A stretch of 64,000 bases of DNA from UBA8914 sp034002905. Its GTDB lineage: Bacteria; Pseudomonadota; Alphaproteobacteria; UBA9219. Position numbers and translations under genes: made by a program. The notes under the pieces were generated by a model, which was not told the DNA's origin, made no database searches, and saw nothing but the letters and a program-made list of their open reading frames with translations. The stretch is from positions 308,605 to 372,604 of the forward strand of contig JAVEZQ010000001.1 of the NCBI GenBank assembly GCA_034002905.1. Reading direction: 5' to 3'. This document shows, piece by piece, positions 25,883-34,478 of the stretch (positions are counted from its first letter, which is position 1; every line of letters begins with the position of its first letter).

Positions 25883-27202
25883 ATGGGTCTGATCATTCAA
25901 GAAGAACTTGAATCGATGATGGCTCTGCATGATCGGTTTTTGAAGGGCCTGAATAATTCACGGCGCCTTGACTTGACTATGGCCAATGCAAAGGGTTTGG
26001 ATTTCTCGCAAAAGCAACTCAGTGAAGCTGACTTTGTCGGTGCTGTGATGGATGGCTGTTGTTTTACCGAGGCGCAACTCGAACGGGTCAATTTTTTTGG
26101 GTCTAATCTGAATCGTTGTGATTTTCAAGGCGCGAATTTGACACAGGCGGATTTGCGCGGTGCGCATATGCGAGCGGCTGACTTTACCGGTGCGACCTTG
26201 ACCGAAGCGAATTTTGGGGAGGGGTCTTTGCTTCGTCGCGGTTTCGATGGCGATATTTCTCCTGTGCATGACAATGGCAATATAAAATCACGCATGAAGG
26301 ACACCGTCTTTCGGCATGCGATTGCCGAACGCACCCGTTTTTCCAGTGCTGTCGCTTTGTCGACCGATCTCAGTTTTGCCAATTTTCGCGGGGCGCGCCT
26401 TTCGGGGGTGAATTTTGCGGGTAGTAATCTGCGCGGTGTTTCGTTTCTTCAGGCGGATTTAACGAATTGCGATTTCACATCGACCAATATGAATTCAGTT
26501 ATTCTGAGTGGCGCTATTCTGCATGGCGCAACTTTTGAAAATGCCGATCTGACCGCCAGTGTGATTGACAGTACGGATTATACCACGTTTGCGATGTCAA
26601 GCGCGAAGCTTCCAAAGAATATCGAAAACCTTGATATCGAGATTCAGGAAATTCTTGGCAACCATCATTTATGGATCTCGTCTATTGGGCGGCAGGGGCA
26701 ACAGGCCAATCTGTCCGGCATAAATCTGTCTGGTGTCTTGCTGAATGGTGTGCAGCTGCAAGCCGCTAATATGAAGATGACGCTTTTGCGCAATTCGTCC
26801 TTCAGCAACTCGACGTTCTCAATGGCAGATCTTTCGGGCTGCAATGCTTCGGGCGCTTTCTTTATCAAATCCGATTGCCGTGGCGTTAATTTCTCTCAAG
26901 CTTCGTTAGAGGAAATTGATTTGCGCAATGCCGATTGCTCGCCGATGTCGATCATGACGGGTTTTTCGGGCGGCCGACCGGTTAGCTGGCCCTCGAACTT
27001 TAGCCAGTGCAGCTTGCGCTACGGCAAACTGAACGAAGCGAATCTGAGTTTTGCAAACTTTGAAGGGGCCTTGCTGACGCATTGCGATCTGCGCGACGCG
27101 AATTTGGAAGAAGCCATCTTCATTGATGCGGATTTAACTGGTGCTGATCTGCGCGGCGCCAACCTGAATAAGGCTGATTTGCGCGGAGCGATAGGCGTGT
27201 AA
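25883..27202 (+). CDS. pentapeptide-repeat protein
   Basis: A 439-residue protein built largely of A(D/N)LxxA pentapeptide repeats, which fold as a right-handed quadrilateral beta-helix. Blocks of repeats cover residues ~35-120, ~155-230, ~275-360 and ~385-435, separated by non-repeat linkers. The N terminus (GLIIQEELESMMALHDRF) is helical. No signal peptide is present. Related proteins include DNA-gyrase protectors but most have no known role. Start 25883 has an AAAGGGA site; ATG 25862 is an alternative. The unknown gene starts 16 bp downstream, and a response regulator 25 bp after that, so an operon is likely. Confidence 0.88.
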   Translation: MGLIIQEELESMMALHDRFLKGLNNSRRLDLTMANAKGLDFSQKQLSEADFVGAVMDGCCFTEAQLERVNFFGSNLNRCDFQGANLTQADLRGAHMRAADFTGATLTEANFGEGSLLRRGFDGDISPVHDNGNIKSRMKDTVFRHAIAERTRFSSAVALSTDLSFANFRGARLSGVNFAGSNLRGVSFLQADLTNCDFTSTNMNSVILSGAILHGATFENADLTASVIDSTDYTTFAMSSAKLPKNIENLDIEIQEILGNHHLWISSIGRQGQQANLSGINLSGVLLNGVQLQAANMKMTLLRNSSFSNSTFSMADLSGCNASGAFFIKSDCRGVNFSQASLEEIDLRNADCSPMSIMTGFSGGRPVSWPSNFSQCSLRYGKLNEANLSFANFEGALLTHCDLRDANLEEAIFIDADLTGADLRGANLNKADLRGAIGV

Positions 27203-27218
27203 ACCAAGGATAGATTCT

Positions 27219-28334
27219 ATGACGAACAAATATCTCAAACCGATGCTTGATCCCGGCTCCCCTCGTGTCTTCAACTGCAACGAGATGACACGTCGTGTTT
27301 TAGAGAAAAACCCGCAGGCCAAGCTTTTCTTTGTCAACAGGGGGCTCAATTCGATTGTGTTGATCAAGGATACAGTTCCTGAGCCGGATCGCAGGCCGGG
27401 CATGCCGCCGATCGGCACCAAGCTTTATTTTCCGTTTAACGAGCACACGATTTACGAAGGTGGCCGTACAATCTTTTTGCATGACAAGGGGGTTGAATAC
27501 GCCATTTCGGAATATTGCGGTGAAGAGTCGGTGACCAAAGAGTCTTTGGCCAAGGATATCCACTATCTCAAGGTTCTTTCTAGCTTACCTTCGCTTGATC
27601 CCTTTTTGATGAAGGACGTTTTTATCAAAGAGCATAGCGAGGTTGATGAAGCTTATTTCGAGGTCAGTGAAGAGGTCTGGGAAGAGATCGAGCTTTATAT
27701 GCTCCAGAAGTTCGAACCCCTTATTCTGGCAGCTTTTCCCAAAGCCGAGTCTTCGGATGAAAAGGCGCGCATGCTGATTGACAAGATATGGGAAGCGCGA
27801 GATCTTGAGGCGCTCATGCCTTTGGTTGATGCCTTTAGGCTACCAAAAGACGATGCCTTGGATATTTTTGCATCGTGGAAGGGCATCGTTTATTATTCCT
27901 ATCAGTTCTCGAAAGTAAACAAGATGTTTATCGAGCTGGTCAAATGGGTCAATCAGGACGTCTCTTCGGTTGGTATCAGCACGGAGGAAATCAAAGCGTC
28001 CATGGCCAGACTGACGCTGGTTCGCGATCAGCTTAGGATCGAATGGCAGAAGTCGGACGAGTATATCCGTTCTTATCAGTCGAGTTATGACAAGATGTTC
28101 AAGGATAAAACCTCCTCGACCGAGTTCCTCTCTTTCTTGAAGAACAGTAAGGCCATATATTGGGATCTTGGCAACAGCCTTGGTAAAGTCAACACGGCCA
28201 TTTATTGCTGGGATGTTATGAGTACCCGCTATGACGGGCGAAAGCTCCCATGGGCCCCAAGGCAGGAAATTATAACACTACTTGCCAAGGTTCTTGAGCC
28301 CGAAAAGAAGGTGGCAAAAAGCGTCGCGTGGTAA
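27219..28334 (+). CDS. protein of unknown function between a pentapeptide protein and a response regulator
   Basis: A 371-residue soluble-looking protein that I do not recognise. The N-terminal ~110 residues look like a compact alpha/beta domain (VFNCNEMTRRVLEKNPQAKL, GTKLYFPFNEHTIYEGGRTI), and residues ~130-360 are mainly helical. No signal peptide, membrane helix or catalytic motif stands out. A good AAGGA site precedes the ATG. It lies between a pentapeptide-repeat gene (16 bp) and a receiver protein (25 bp), which suggests a shared signalling or effector function, but this is inference from position alone. Confidence 0.72.
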   Translation: MTNKYLKPMLDPGSPRVFNCNEMTRRVLEKNPQAKLFFVNRGLNSIVLIKDTVPEPDRRPGMPPIGTKLYFPFNEHTIYEGGRTIFLHDKGVEYAISEYCGEESVTKESLAKDIHYLKVLSSLPSLDPFLMKDVFIKEHSEVDEAYFEVSEEVWEEIELYMLQKFEPLILAAFPKAESSDEKARMLIDKIWEARDLEALMPLVDAFRLPKDDALDIFASWKGIVYYSYQFSKVNKMFIELVKWVNQDVSSVGISTEEIKASMARLTLVRDQLRIEWQKSDEYIRSYQSSYDKMFKDKTSSTEFLSFLKNSKAIYWDLGNSLGKVNTAIYCWDVMSTRYDGRKLPWAPRQEIITLLAKVLEPEKKVAKSVAW

Positions 28335-28359
28335 AACATCCAGTCAACACGGAGAGCGT

Positions 28360-29115
28360 ATGGAAGAAGCCGGACAGAAAGAACAGAATAAAAACCTGCC
28401 CGTGATCCTTGCCGTCGATGATGACAAGCTGATGCTCCGTATGGTTGAAACGATGCTTGACGGCATTGCACAGGTCATCACGGGGGGTAACACAAACGAA
28501 GCCGAAGAGCTTATGCGTCGCCATCAACCAGCTCTTGTTTTGCTGGATGATATGATGCCAGGCGGGATATCGGGTCTCCAGTTTCTTGAAAAGATCAAAG
28601 ATGATCCTGAGATATCCAAGATACCCATTATTATGGTGACGGCGAGAGATAAACCCGAAGAGGTTGTACGTGGCCTGACAGCTGGAGCCGTGGACTATAT
28701 TGCCAAGCCCTTTCAGCCAGCGGCGCTGAAGGCGGCGGTGACCAAGCGCCTTACGCGCCGGGGAAACAGGATCTGTCTGGCGCTTTGTGACGAGCGCGTT
28801 GCCCGTGTTTTAAGTCAGCGCCTTGTTGATTTGGCCTGTGAGGTTCTTCATTGCGAGCCGGATGACTTTTTAGTAGAGAAAATGGAGCAAGAAAATCTAG
28901 CCGTTGTGGTTGTCGATACGCTTGAAACATTGTTTACGGCACGTAAAGGTCAGCGCACGCCGTCAGGATTGCGCCCCGGCGCCTATGCGATTGTTGCGCT
29001 GCTGGAGGAAAAGACGATGACATTGGGCGAAGAGCATATAGCCTATCATTCGCCTGAGGCCACCGTGCAGGACATCCTGCACAGTATAGGGCGTTTCCTT
29101 AAAAATAGATTATAA
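28360..29115 (+). CDS. response regulator with a second, receiver-like C-terminal domain
   Basis: A 251-residue protein. Residues ~14-135 form a normal receiver (VILAVDDDK, phospho-acceptor Asp63 in LVLLDDMMPGG, VTARD, AKPFQP). Residues ~140-250 look like a degenerate receiver (ICLALCDERVARVLSQRLVD, then LAVVVVDTLE) without a clear DNA-binding or enzymatic output. A GGAGAG site supports the ATG at 28360. It closes the pentapeptide / unknown / regulator run. The 289 bp that follow to the sigma factor gene hold no convincing gene. The downstream target is unknown. Confidence 0.85.
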   Translation: MEEAGQKEQNKNLPVILAVDDDKLMLRMVETMLDGIAQVITGGNTNEAEELMRRHQPALVLLDDMMPGGISGLQFLEKIKDDPEISKIPIIMVTARDKPEEVVRGLTAGAVDYIAKPFQPAALKAAVTKRLTRRGNRICLALCDERVARVLSQRLVDLACEVLHCEPDDFLVEKMEQENLAVVVVDTLETLFTARKGQRTPSGLRPGAYAIVALLEEKTMTLGEEHIAYHSPEATVQDILHSIGRFLKNRL

Positions 29116-29404
29116 TTCAACAAGATGGCTTTATTTATCCTTTAACTGTGCTGCATTAAGTTTGCGCAAGTAATAGGCGTTTGTTACGGGTTGAAACGAT
29201 TTTATACATCATTTATTGGACAAACCATTATGACGATCAAGTCACTGGATTTAAGCCTCCCATGGGATTCGGGGAGTGTGAGCAAGAGCCACAAAACCTG
29301 CTCCCAATGCTTGATGATCAGGCAATCAGCGATGAGACTTTCTTTAGACGACGGATCGAGATTGCACAGGCATGTTTATGAAACTTCGCGCGGATAGAGA
29401 GAAT

Positions 29405-30937
29405 ATGGCCCTCACACCTAAAATTTATGATTTCTTGGCTGAAGAAGATGCGTCTCGTGGCGTCATTGATTTTGATTCACTGGCCCAAAAGGCTGAAGCT
29501 GATGTTAGTCTATTGGCAGATGAAGATTCTGTTGCTGAAACCTCCGATCATGAAGGCTACGAGGCTGTCAGAAGGAACGGCTCGGTGAAGGCTCCCTTCG
29601 CACCGGAGCACCCCAGATCCTCTATTGAAGCTCAGATATTCTTTGAAATGGCCAAAGCAGAGGTGCTTGCCGCTTCCGATCAAAAAGAACTGGTGCGTTC
29701 TATAATTGCCAGCCGTAAGGCAATGATCACAGCAATCCTGTGCGTTCCGGCCTACATCAAGGTTCTCGGCCAGATTTATGATCCGCGCAGTGCTTATAAA
29801 CTGTCAGATGGACAATTTGGCCCCTTGGGCGAAAAAGTTGATGAAGGGGGAGAATCGGTTGAACGTCATGCAGCGCGCGCAATTATCGCGCAAGCGTGTG
29901 ATCAGCTTTACAAGGCCTATACGACAAACAATGACGAACAAACAACCCAGCATATGCGGTTTGAGCTGGAAGAGAAGATTAATAGAATGGCGCCTCGCGA
30001 GGAGGCTCTGCCCAAATTTATAGCGGCGGTGGCCTCGCTTGATACTTTAGGCCAAGACAAAGCGGTGCAAGCTGTTCACTCGCATTATCATGACTATAAA
30101 GAAGGTTTGGAGACGCTTGTCATGACCAATCAACGTGCTGTCATTTCTTTATCCAACCGTTATCTTTCTACCGGCATTTCCAAATATGATCTGGTTCAAG
30201 AGGGCCTGATCGGCCTTCGTCGCGGCATCGTGCGGTTCGATCCGGATATGGGCAACAACATGTCAACTTATACTCAGTACTGGATCAAGCAAGCGATACG
30301 ACATGCCATATCCCGCAAATGGCTCTTAATGAAACTGCCGTCCAAAGAGATTAACAGCTATCTCCAAATCAGAAAAATAGTGCGAGAGCTAGAGTCTTCG
30401 AGTGCAGAAGGGCAGTCCGTGGCATATCAAGAGGCACTGAAAGAAATCGGGTTGGATGCGCGGCAGGCTTTGGCACTTGGAAATGCGATTAAGCCGGTCA
30501 GTTTGAGTCTGCCTGTCGGAGAAGATGGTAACGGCTCGACCCTTCTTGACCTTCTCGAGGATCATAATGCAGTTAAGGTAGAGGAAGAAGCGCACCAAAA
30601 TATCCTGTCGCAGGATGTTGCGGGTGTTCTTGACAAATTGGGCGCAAAGAACGAGCGGGATGCCTGTATTGTTGCCTTGCGTTTTGGTATTCAGCATGAC
30701 CTATATAACCCGGAGGGTTCCGAGCTAACGTTGCAGAATATCGGTGACATGTATTCTATTAGTCGGGAGAGGATACGTCAGGTTGAAAAGAACGTCTTGA
30801 AACGTGTGCGCAAGATATTGTCTATGAAGGGATATAAACCAACCGATATCGATTTCCGCGAGCAACCGACCCTCAGTGCTGCGCAGGTTGGCAAGCGAAG
30901 GCTGGAAGCGCAAAAAGCAGCGCCCAAGCTCGGTTAG
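29405..30937 (+). CDS. RpoD-like sigma-70 family RNA polymerase sigma factor
   Basis: A 510-residue sigma factor. Region 2 lies at ~238-305, with NRYLSTGISKYDLVQEGLIG and FSTYTQYWIKQAIRHA-type sequence reading NMSTYTQYWIKQAIRHAI. Region 3 follows, and region 4 contains LTLQNIGDMYSISRERIRQ near the C terminus. Residues ~75-125 resemble region 1.2, and a long divergent insert precedes region 2, like the non-conserved region of primary sigma factors. The acidic N terminus is not recognised. I chose ATG 29405 because of its GAGAG site; the frame opens at 29372. It is probably an alternative, RpoD-paralogous sigma factor; its promoter recognition cannot be read from sequence. Confidence 0.88.
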   Translation: MALTPKIYDFLAEEDASRGVIDFDSLAQKAEADVSLLADEDSVAETSDHEGYEAVRRNGSVKAPFAPEHPRSSIEAQIFFEMAKAEVLAASDQKELVRSIIASRKAMITAILCVPAYIKVLGQIYDPRSAYKLSDGQFGPLGEKVDEGGESVERHAARAIIAQACDQLYKAYTTNNDEQTTQHMRFELEEKINRMAPREEALPKFIAAVASLDTLGQDKAVQAVHSHYHDYKEGLETLVMTNQRAVISLSNRYLSTGISKYDLVQEGLIGLRRGIVRFDPDMGNNMSTYTQYWIKQAIRHAISRKWLLMKLPSKEINSYLQIRKIVRELESSSAEGQSVAYQEALKEIGLDARQALALGNAIKPVSLSLPVGEDGNGSTLLDLLEDHNAVKVEEEAHQNILSQDVAGVLDKLGAKNERDACIVALRFGIQHDLYNPEGSELTLQNIGDMYSISRERIRQVEKNVLKRVRKILSMKGYKPTDIDFREQPTLSAAQVGKRRLEAQKAAPKLG

Positions 30938-30979
30938 GAAGCCGTTGCTTCTCATTCCAAAGGGTGCCTAAAACAGATT

Positions 30980-32617
30980 ATGCCTATTTCAGAACTTTTG
31001 ATGCCTGCGGGCTCACTGGACAAGCTCAAGGTTGCCATACTTTATGGTGCCGATGCCGTTTATATGGGCACGCCGGATTTGTCACTGCGCACGCGCTCGA
31101 CCATGTCACTTGAGGATGTGGTAGAGGGGGTGGCCTATGCCCACGCGCATGGCAAGCGCGCCTATCTCACGCTCAACCTGTTTTCCCATAATCGTGATAT
31201 CGAAAAGCTTCCGTTTTTTATCGATACGATCCGTAAGGCAAAACCGGATGGTGTGATTATTGCCGATCCCGGCGTCTTTGCCTATGTGCGCGAAGCGGCG
31301 CCGGAGCTTGAACTTCATATCTCGACACAGGCGAATGTTTGTTCATGGCTGTCGGTGCAGTTCTGGGAAAAGCAGGGCGCGTCGCTCGTTGTTTTGGCGC
31401 GGGAAGTTTCCTATGCTGAATTGCGCGAGGTACGGGAAAAGTGCCCTGACGTGAGGCTTGAAGCCTTTGTTCATGGTGCCATGTGCATGACGTACTCGGG
31501 ACGGTGTTTGCTGTCCAATTATTTGGCCGAGCGTGGTGCGAATCAGGGCAATTGTGCCAATTCTTGCCGCTGGCACTACAAGCTTCATCTCAAGCTGAAA
31601 GATGGATCGTTACAAGAAATAGAGCTGAATGAGCACAATAAGGATTTGTTTGAATTCCTATTGGAAGAAGAGCAACGCCCCGGCGAGCTGTTACCTATCG
31701 AAGAAAACGAACGTGGTTCCTATATCCTGAACGCCAAGGATTTGTGCCTGTTGCCCAAATTGCCGGATTACCTGTCGATTGGCATCGATTCCCTCAAGGT
31801 CGAGGGGCGCAATCGCAGCGCCTATTATATTGCGGTCACTGCCCGTGCCTATCGTCAGGCGATTGACGATTGGCGGCGTGCGCCGGAGGCGTGGCGTCCC
31901 GATCCCTATATGAAAGAGCTGCACACGATTCCGACGCGTGGCTATTCGCTGGCGTTTCATGAAGGGAAGCTCTCGCACCATGCGCATAACTATGAAGACA
32001 CGCACACGCTCTCGCCGTGGGAATATGCTGGCATGATTATCCGTGTGACGGACGAAGCCTTCTACGTAGATATCAAGAACCGGATCGAATATGGCGATGT
32101 TTTAGAGTTTATCCCGCACAATGATCGGGCGTCGATGTTTCTTCGCATTTATACATTCGAGGATGTGCATCATCGCCGCACGGTGACAGAAGAAGGCATC
32201 AATGCAGGACAGCGTCCGCTTTTGCGCATTCCGTTTGAATGGTTCCATGAAGAGGAACCCGCCCGATTGGCAAAGGATTTCCCGTGTTTTACGATCCTTC
32301 GCAAGGAACGCGCCCTAACGCCTGAAGAGTGGAAGCGCTTGGAATTGGACAGGATTGGAGCGGCGCGCGAACTGGGTCTTGATCAAGAAAGAACCTATCT
32401 TGAAAGCCGTGATGCTTTGGCCCAAGCCATAGACGAGGGCCGCGAAGGACGCGTTTTCCGTTCACCGCGGCTGGGTGCCGAGGGGTGCTGTGGGCGAGGC
32501 TGTAACGGGTGCCTGCATTTCTGGCATGACCCCAAATATGAAAAGGCACGTGCGAAGCTCACGGCCAAAAAGATGGGCGAGTTGCTTTCCAGCGATGAAC
32601 GAAAGACCGATATTTAA
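30980..32617 (+). CDS. peptidase U32 family protein, TrhP/YegQ-like (tRNA hydroxylation)
   Basis: A 545-residue U32 family protein. E. coli members such as TrhP act in prephenate-dependent hydroxylation of tRNA or rRNA uridine/cytidine rather than as proteases. Motifs include LLMPAGSLDKLKVAILYGAD, HISTQANVCSW, VVLAREVSYAEL, FVHGAMCMTYSGRCLLSNYL and NCANSCRWHY. The Cys residues of the last two are expected to bind a [4Fe-4S] cluster. The C terminus is extended by a second Cys-rich motif (GCCGRGCNGCLHFWHD). It starts 42 bp after the sigma factor gene with a weak ribosome-binding site. Which RNA position it serves is not known. Confidence 0.88.
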   Translation: MPISELLMPAGSLDKLKVAILYGADAVYMGTPDLSLRTRSTMSLEDVVEGVAYAHAHGKRAYLTLNLFSHNRDIEKLPFFIDTIRKAKPDGVIIADPGVFAYVREAAPELELHISTQANVCSWLSVQFWEKQGASLVVLAREVSYAELREVREKCPDVRLEAFVHGAMCMTYSGRCLLSNYLAERGANQGNCANSCRWHYKLHLKLKDGSLQEIELNEHNKDLFEFLLEEEQRPGELLPIEENERGSYILNAKDLCLLPKLPDYLSIGIDSLKVEGRNRSAYYIAVTARAYRQAIDDWRRAPEAWRPDPYMKELHTIPTRGYSLAFHEGKLSHHAHNYEDTHTLSPWEYAGMIIRVTDEAFYVDIKNRIEYGDVLEFIPHNDRASMFLRIYTFEDVHHRRTVTEEGINAGQRPLLRIPFEWFHEEEPARLAKDFPCFTILRKERALTPEEWKRLELDRIGAARELGLDQERTYLESRDALAQAIDEGREGRVFRSPRLGAEGCCGRGCNGCLHFWHDPKYEKARAKLTAKKMGELLSSDERKTDI

Positions 32618-32737
32618 GAGTGGTTAAGTGTAAGAGGGGAGGCAACAGAGATGTTGTTTTGTTCCCAATTGATTTACGTCAAGGGCTTGTTTATTTTTCG
32701 CTTTTAAGTTTGTTGGTGTTTAACATGGAGGTGAAAC

Positions 32738-33154
32738 ATGCCGCTCATTCATTGGAAGAGTGACATGAAATTAGGGATACCGATTATTGATGAAGAGCAC
32801 GAACGGCTCGTTTTATTGATTAATCGGCTTTATGGGGCTGCACAGGATGGCGACAAGCCCTCTGTCGTGCAGTCTGTTTTTGACGAAATGAAGGGCTATG
32901 CTGACTGCCATTTCGAGCATGAGGTTAAACTCTTTTCTCTTACTGATTATCCCGACAAATTGGCTCACATACGTGAGCATGCAGAGCTGTCGGAACGTAT
33001 AGTCGCGCTCGAGAGTGTTGTCCGCCAGAATGATATGGAGAAGGCCGGGTCCGAGCTTATGCATTTCTTGCTGGATTGGCTTATTAAGCATACGCAGGAT
33101 TCGGATGCCAAATATGTTCCCTATCTTATTAATAAACCGCATCTTTTCGAGTAA
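32738..33154 (+). CDS. bacteriohemerythrin
   Basis: A 138-residue single-domain hemerythrin that binds O2 at a non-haem di-iron centre. The full ligand set is present at the standard spacing: His21, His58, Glu62, His77, His81, His118 and Asp123. A strong GGAGGTG site precedes the ATG. Such proteins store or deliver oxygen or take part in oxygen sensing and aerotaxis. It is monocistronic in appearance, with 120 bp upstream and about 110 bp downstream. Confidence 0.95.
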   Translation: MPLIHWKSDMKLGIPIIDEEHERLVLLINRLYGAAQDGDKPSVVQSVFDEMKGYADCHFEHEVKLFSLTDYPDKLAHIREHAELSERIVALESVVRQNDMEKAGSELMHFLLDWLIKHTQDSDAKYVPYLINKPHLFE

Positions 33155-33263
33155 TTCTCCTAATTTTCCCATCCGTTGAATCCCTCCTTTCCTATTGCTT
33201 TCAAGGCATTGGGTTGTTAGTTTCCAGCGAGATAGTGCAAAACATATTGTTTCTGGAGATTTC

Positions 33264-33382
33264 ATGCGTATTGGCAATGCCCATCAAGCAAAAGAGCTTC
33301 TTCTTCATCTTTCCAACCGAGCACAGAATGAGGGAACCTGTGCCGTTGGGGCTTTCATGTCGTCTCCTTTGGTCTTGATAGC
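33264..33382 (+). other. possible frameshifted N-terminal part of the downstream unknown gene
   Basis: An ATG at 33264 has a good CTGGAG site and opens a frame reading RIGNAHQAKELLLHLSNRAQ and then NEGTCAVGAFMSSP. Near 33366-33370 (CCTTT) a -1 shift would join it smoothly to the frame of the following gene, giving SSPFGLDSMAGISEDRAG. The downstream frame has no ribosome-binding site of its own. It may be a real frameshift, a sequencing indel, or coincidence. Confidence 0.45.
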
Positions 33383-34357
33383 ATGGCGGGCATTTCTGAA
33401 GATCGGGCAGGGCATTTCCGTGCACTGGCACTGCCGCAGCTCGCGACACTAAAGGAAAAGGCAGAGGGGACGTTCGCCTATGTTGGGGTCGAGGGCGAAC
33501 GTGATTATGTGGGCCCTTCAAATCGTCTTTACTCTGGTTGGAAAATCGAAAAGGCTGATGAAGAGCGGCTTTTCAATATCTTTATCGGCAGTCTCTCGGT
33601 GCGTGACAAGATTGCAAGCGCGAACGAAGCAAGCGCGTGGCCAAAGCTTAGCCAACTGGAGCCGGAAGTGTTTGACCTTGTTGCCTCACATCTAAACGCG
33701 TGTCGGTGCAAGACGTATGCGGACACGAAATATCCCACATCGCCGAATATGTTGGCGGCGCAAATGCAACGCACGGCGCGTGCGTCCCGTGAAAAGGGTG
33801 CTGATTATGATGCGGCGGCGGTTATCAGCCCGTATGGCCAGCCTTTGGCAGTGTGCGGTTCCGCAACGGATATTTCCCCGATCCGCACGGCCATGGTGGA
33901 GGTTGTTCGCAATTACACGCGGGCACAGGCTAATATTATCCGGCCGCTTAATTCCTATTTGCCAAACTTGCGTGATTGCACGATCATCACATTGAGTGCG
34001 CCGGATTTGTCGACAGAGGCCAAGGCCTTGAACAGCCAGCTGATGATGGGCGTTTATGGTTCCTGTATGGAGCAGCCCATCACAAACCGCCCCGATGCAC
34101 CGCTCAAATACATCAAAACAGGTATAACGGACAGCGCGACGATTGAAACTTGGTACGAAAGCTTCCCGCAACTTTATCGCAACATTTTTGTACCGCGCCC
34201 TGAGAGGGCCGATGAAAAGCTTGGCAAAGATTTTGACAAGTGCCATAAGCTGGAGGAATCCAACCACGCCTTGTGTGGTCAGTATCCAACGGCACCACAC
34301 AGCCGTGTGACAACGGCTCCGGCCTGTACCTTTCCCGGCGTGACGGCGTTGGTGTAG
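33383..34357 (+). CDS. protein of unknown function (N terminus probably longer through a frameshift)
   Basis: A 324-residue protein that I do not recognise with confidence. The segment DYDAAAVISPYGQPLAVC, followed by a helix (PIRTAMVEVVRNYTRAQA) and a strand (RDCTIITLSAPDL), loosely recalls the order of elements in cytidine-deaminase-like folds such as Tad3. The catalytic HxE and PCxxC motifs are not there. Several Cys occur late (SCMEQP, KCHKLEE, ALCGQY). The ATG at 33383 lacks a ribosome-binding site. A better start lies in another frame at 33264, so the gene may be frameshifted. It converges on prfC. Confidence 0.62.
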   Translation: MAGISEDRAGHFRALALPQLATLKEKAEGTFAYVGVEGERDYVGPSNRLYSGWKIEKADEERLFNIFIGSLSVRDKIASANEASAWPKLSQLEPEVFDLVASHLNACRCKTYADTKYPTSPNMLAAQMQRTARASREKGADYDAAAVISPYGQPLAVCGSATDISPIRTAMVEVVRNYTRAQANIIRPLNSYLPNLRDCTIITLSAPDLSTEAKALNSQLMMGVYGSCMEQPITNRPDAPLKYIKTGITDSATIETWYESFPQLYRNIFVPRPERADEKLGKDFDKCHKLEESNHALCGQYPTAPHSRVTTAPACTFPGVTALV

Positions 34358-34392
34358 TCTCCCGTTCTGTTGAGTTGATTAAAAACAGGGCC

Positions 34393-34452
34393 ATCCCCGC
34401 GACTTGTCGCGTCATAGTTCGCTATGCGAACGAAGACGGATAGCGGGAATCC
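34393..34452. repeat. dispersed palindromic repeat with nested hairpins
   Basis: An outer inverted pair (ATCCCCGC / GCGGGAAT) encloses two smaller palindromes, CGCGACTTGTCGCG and GTTCGCTATGCGAAC. The GCGACTTGTCGC core recurs at about 45301-45312. It sits between two convergent genes, where it may also end transcription. Confidence 0.6.
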
Positions 34453-34478
34453 ATTTTCGTCTTTATAAAAAACTTAAA

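Noticed and set aside
29191..29397. Possible small gene between the regulator and the sigma factor
   Set aside because: Two overlapping frames with no clear start site, family or codon pattern; more likely a leader region of the sigma gene.
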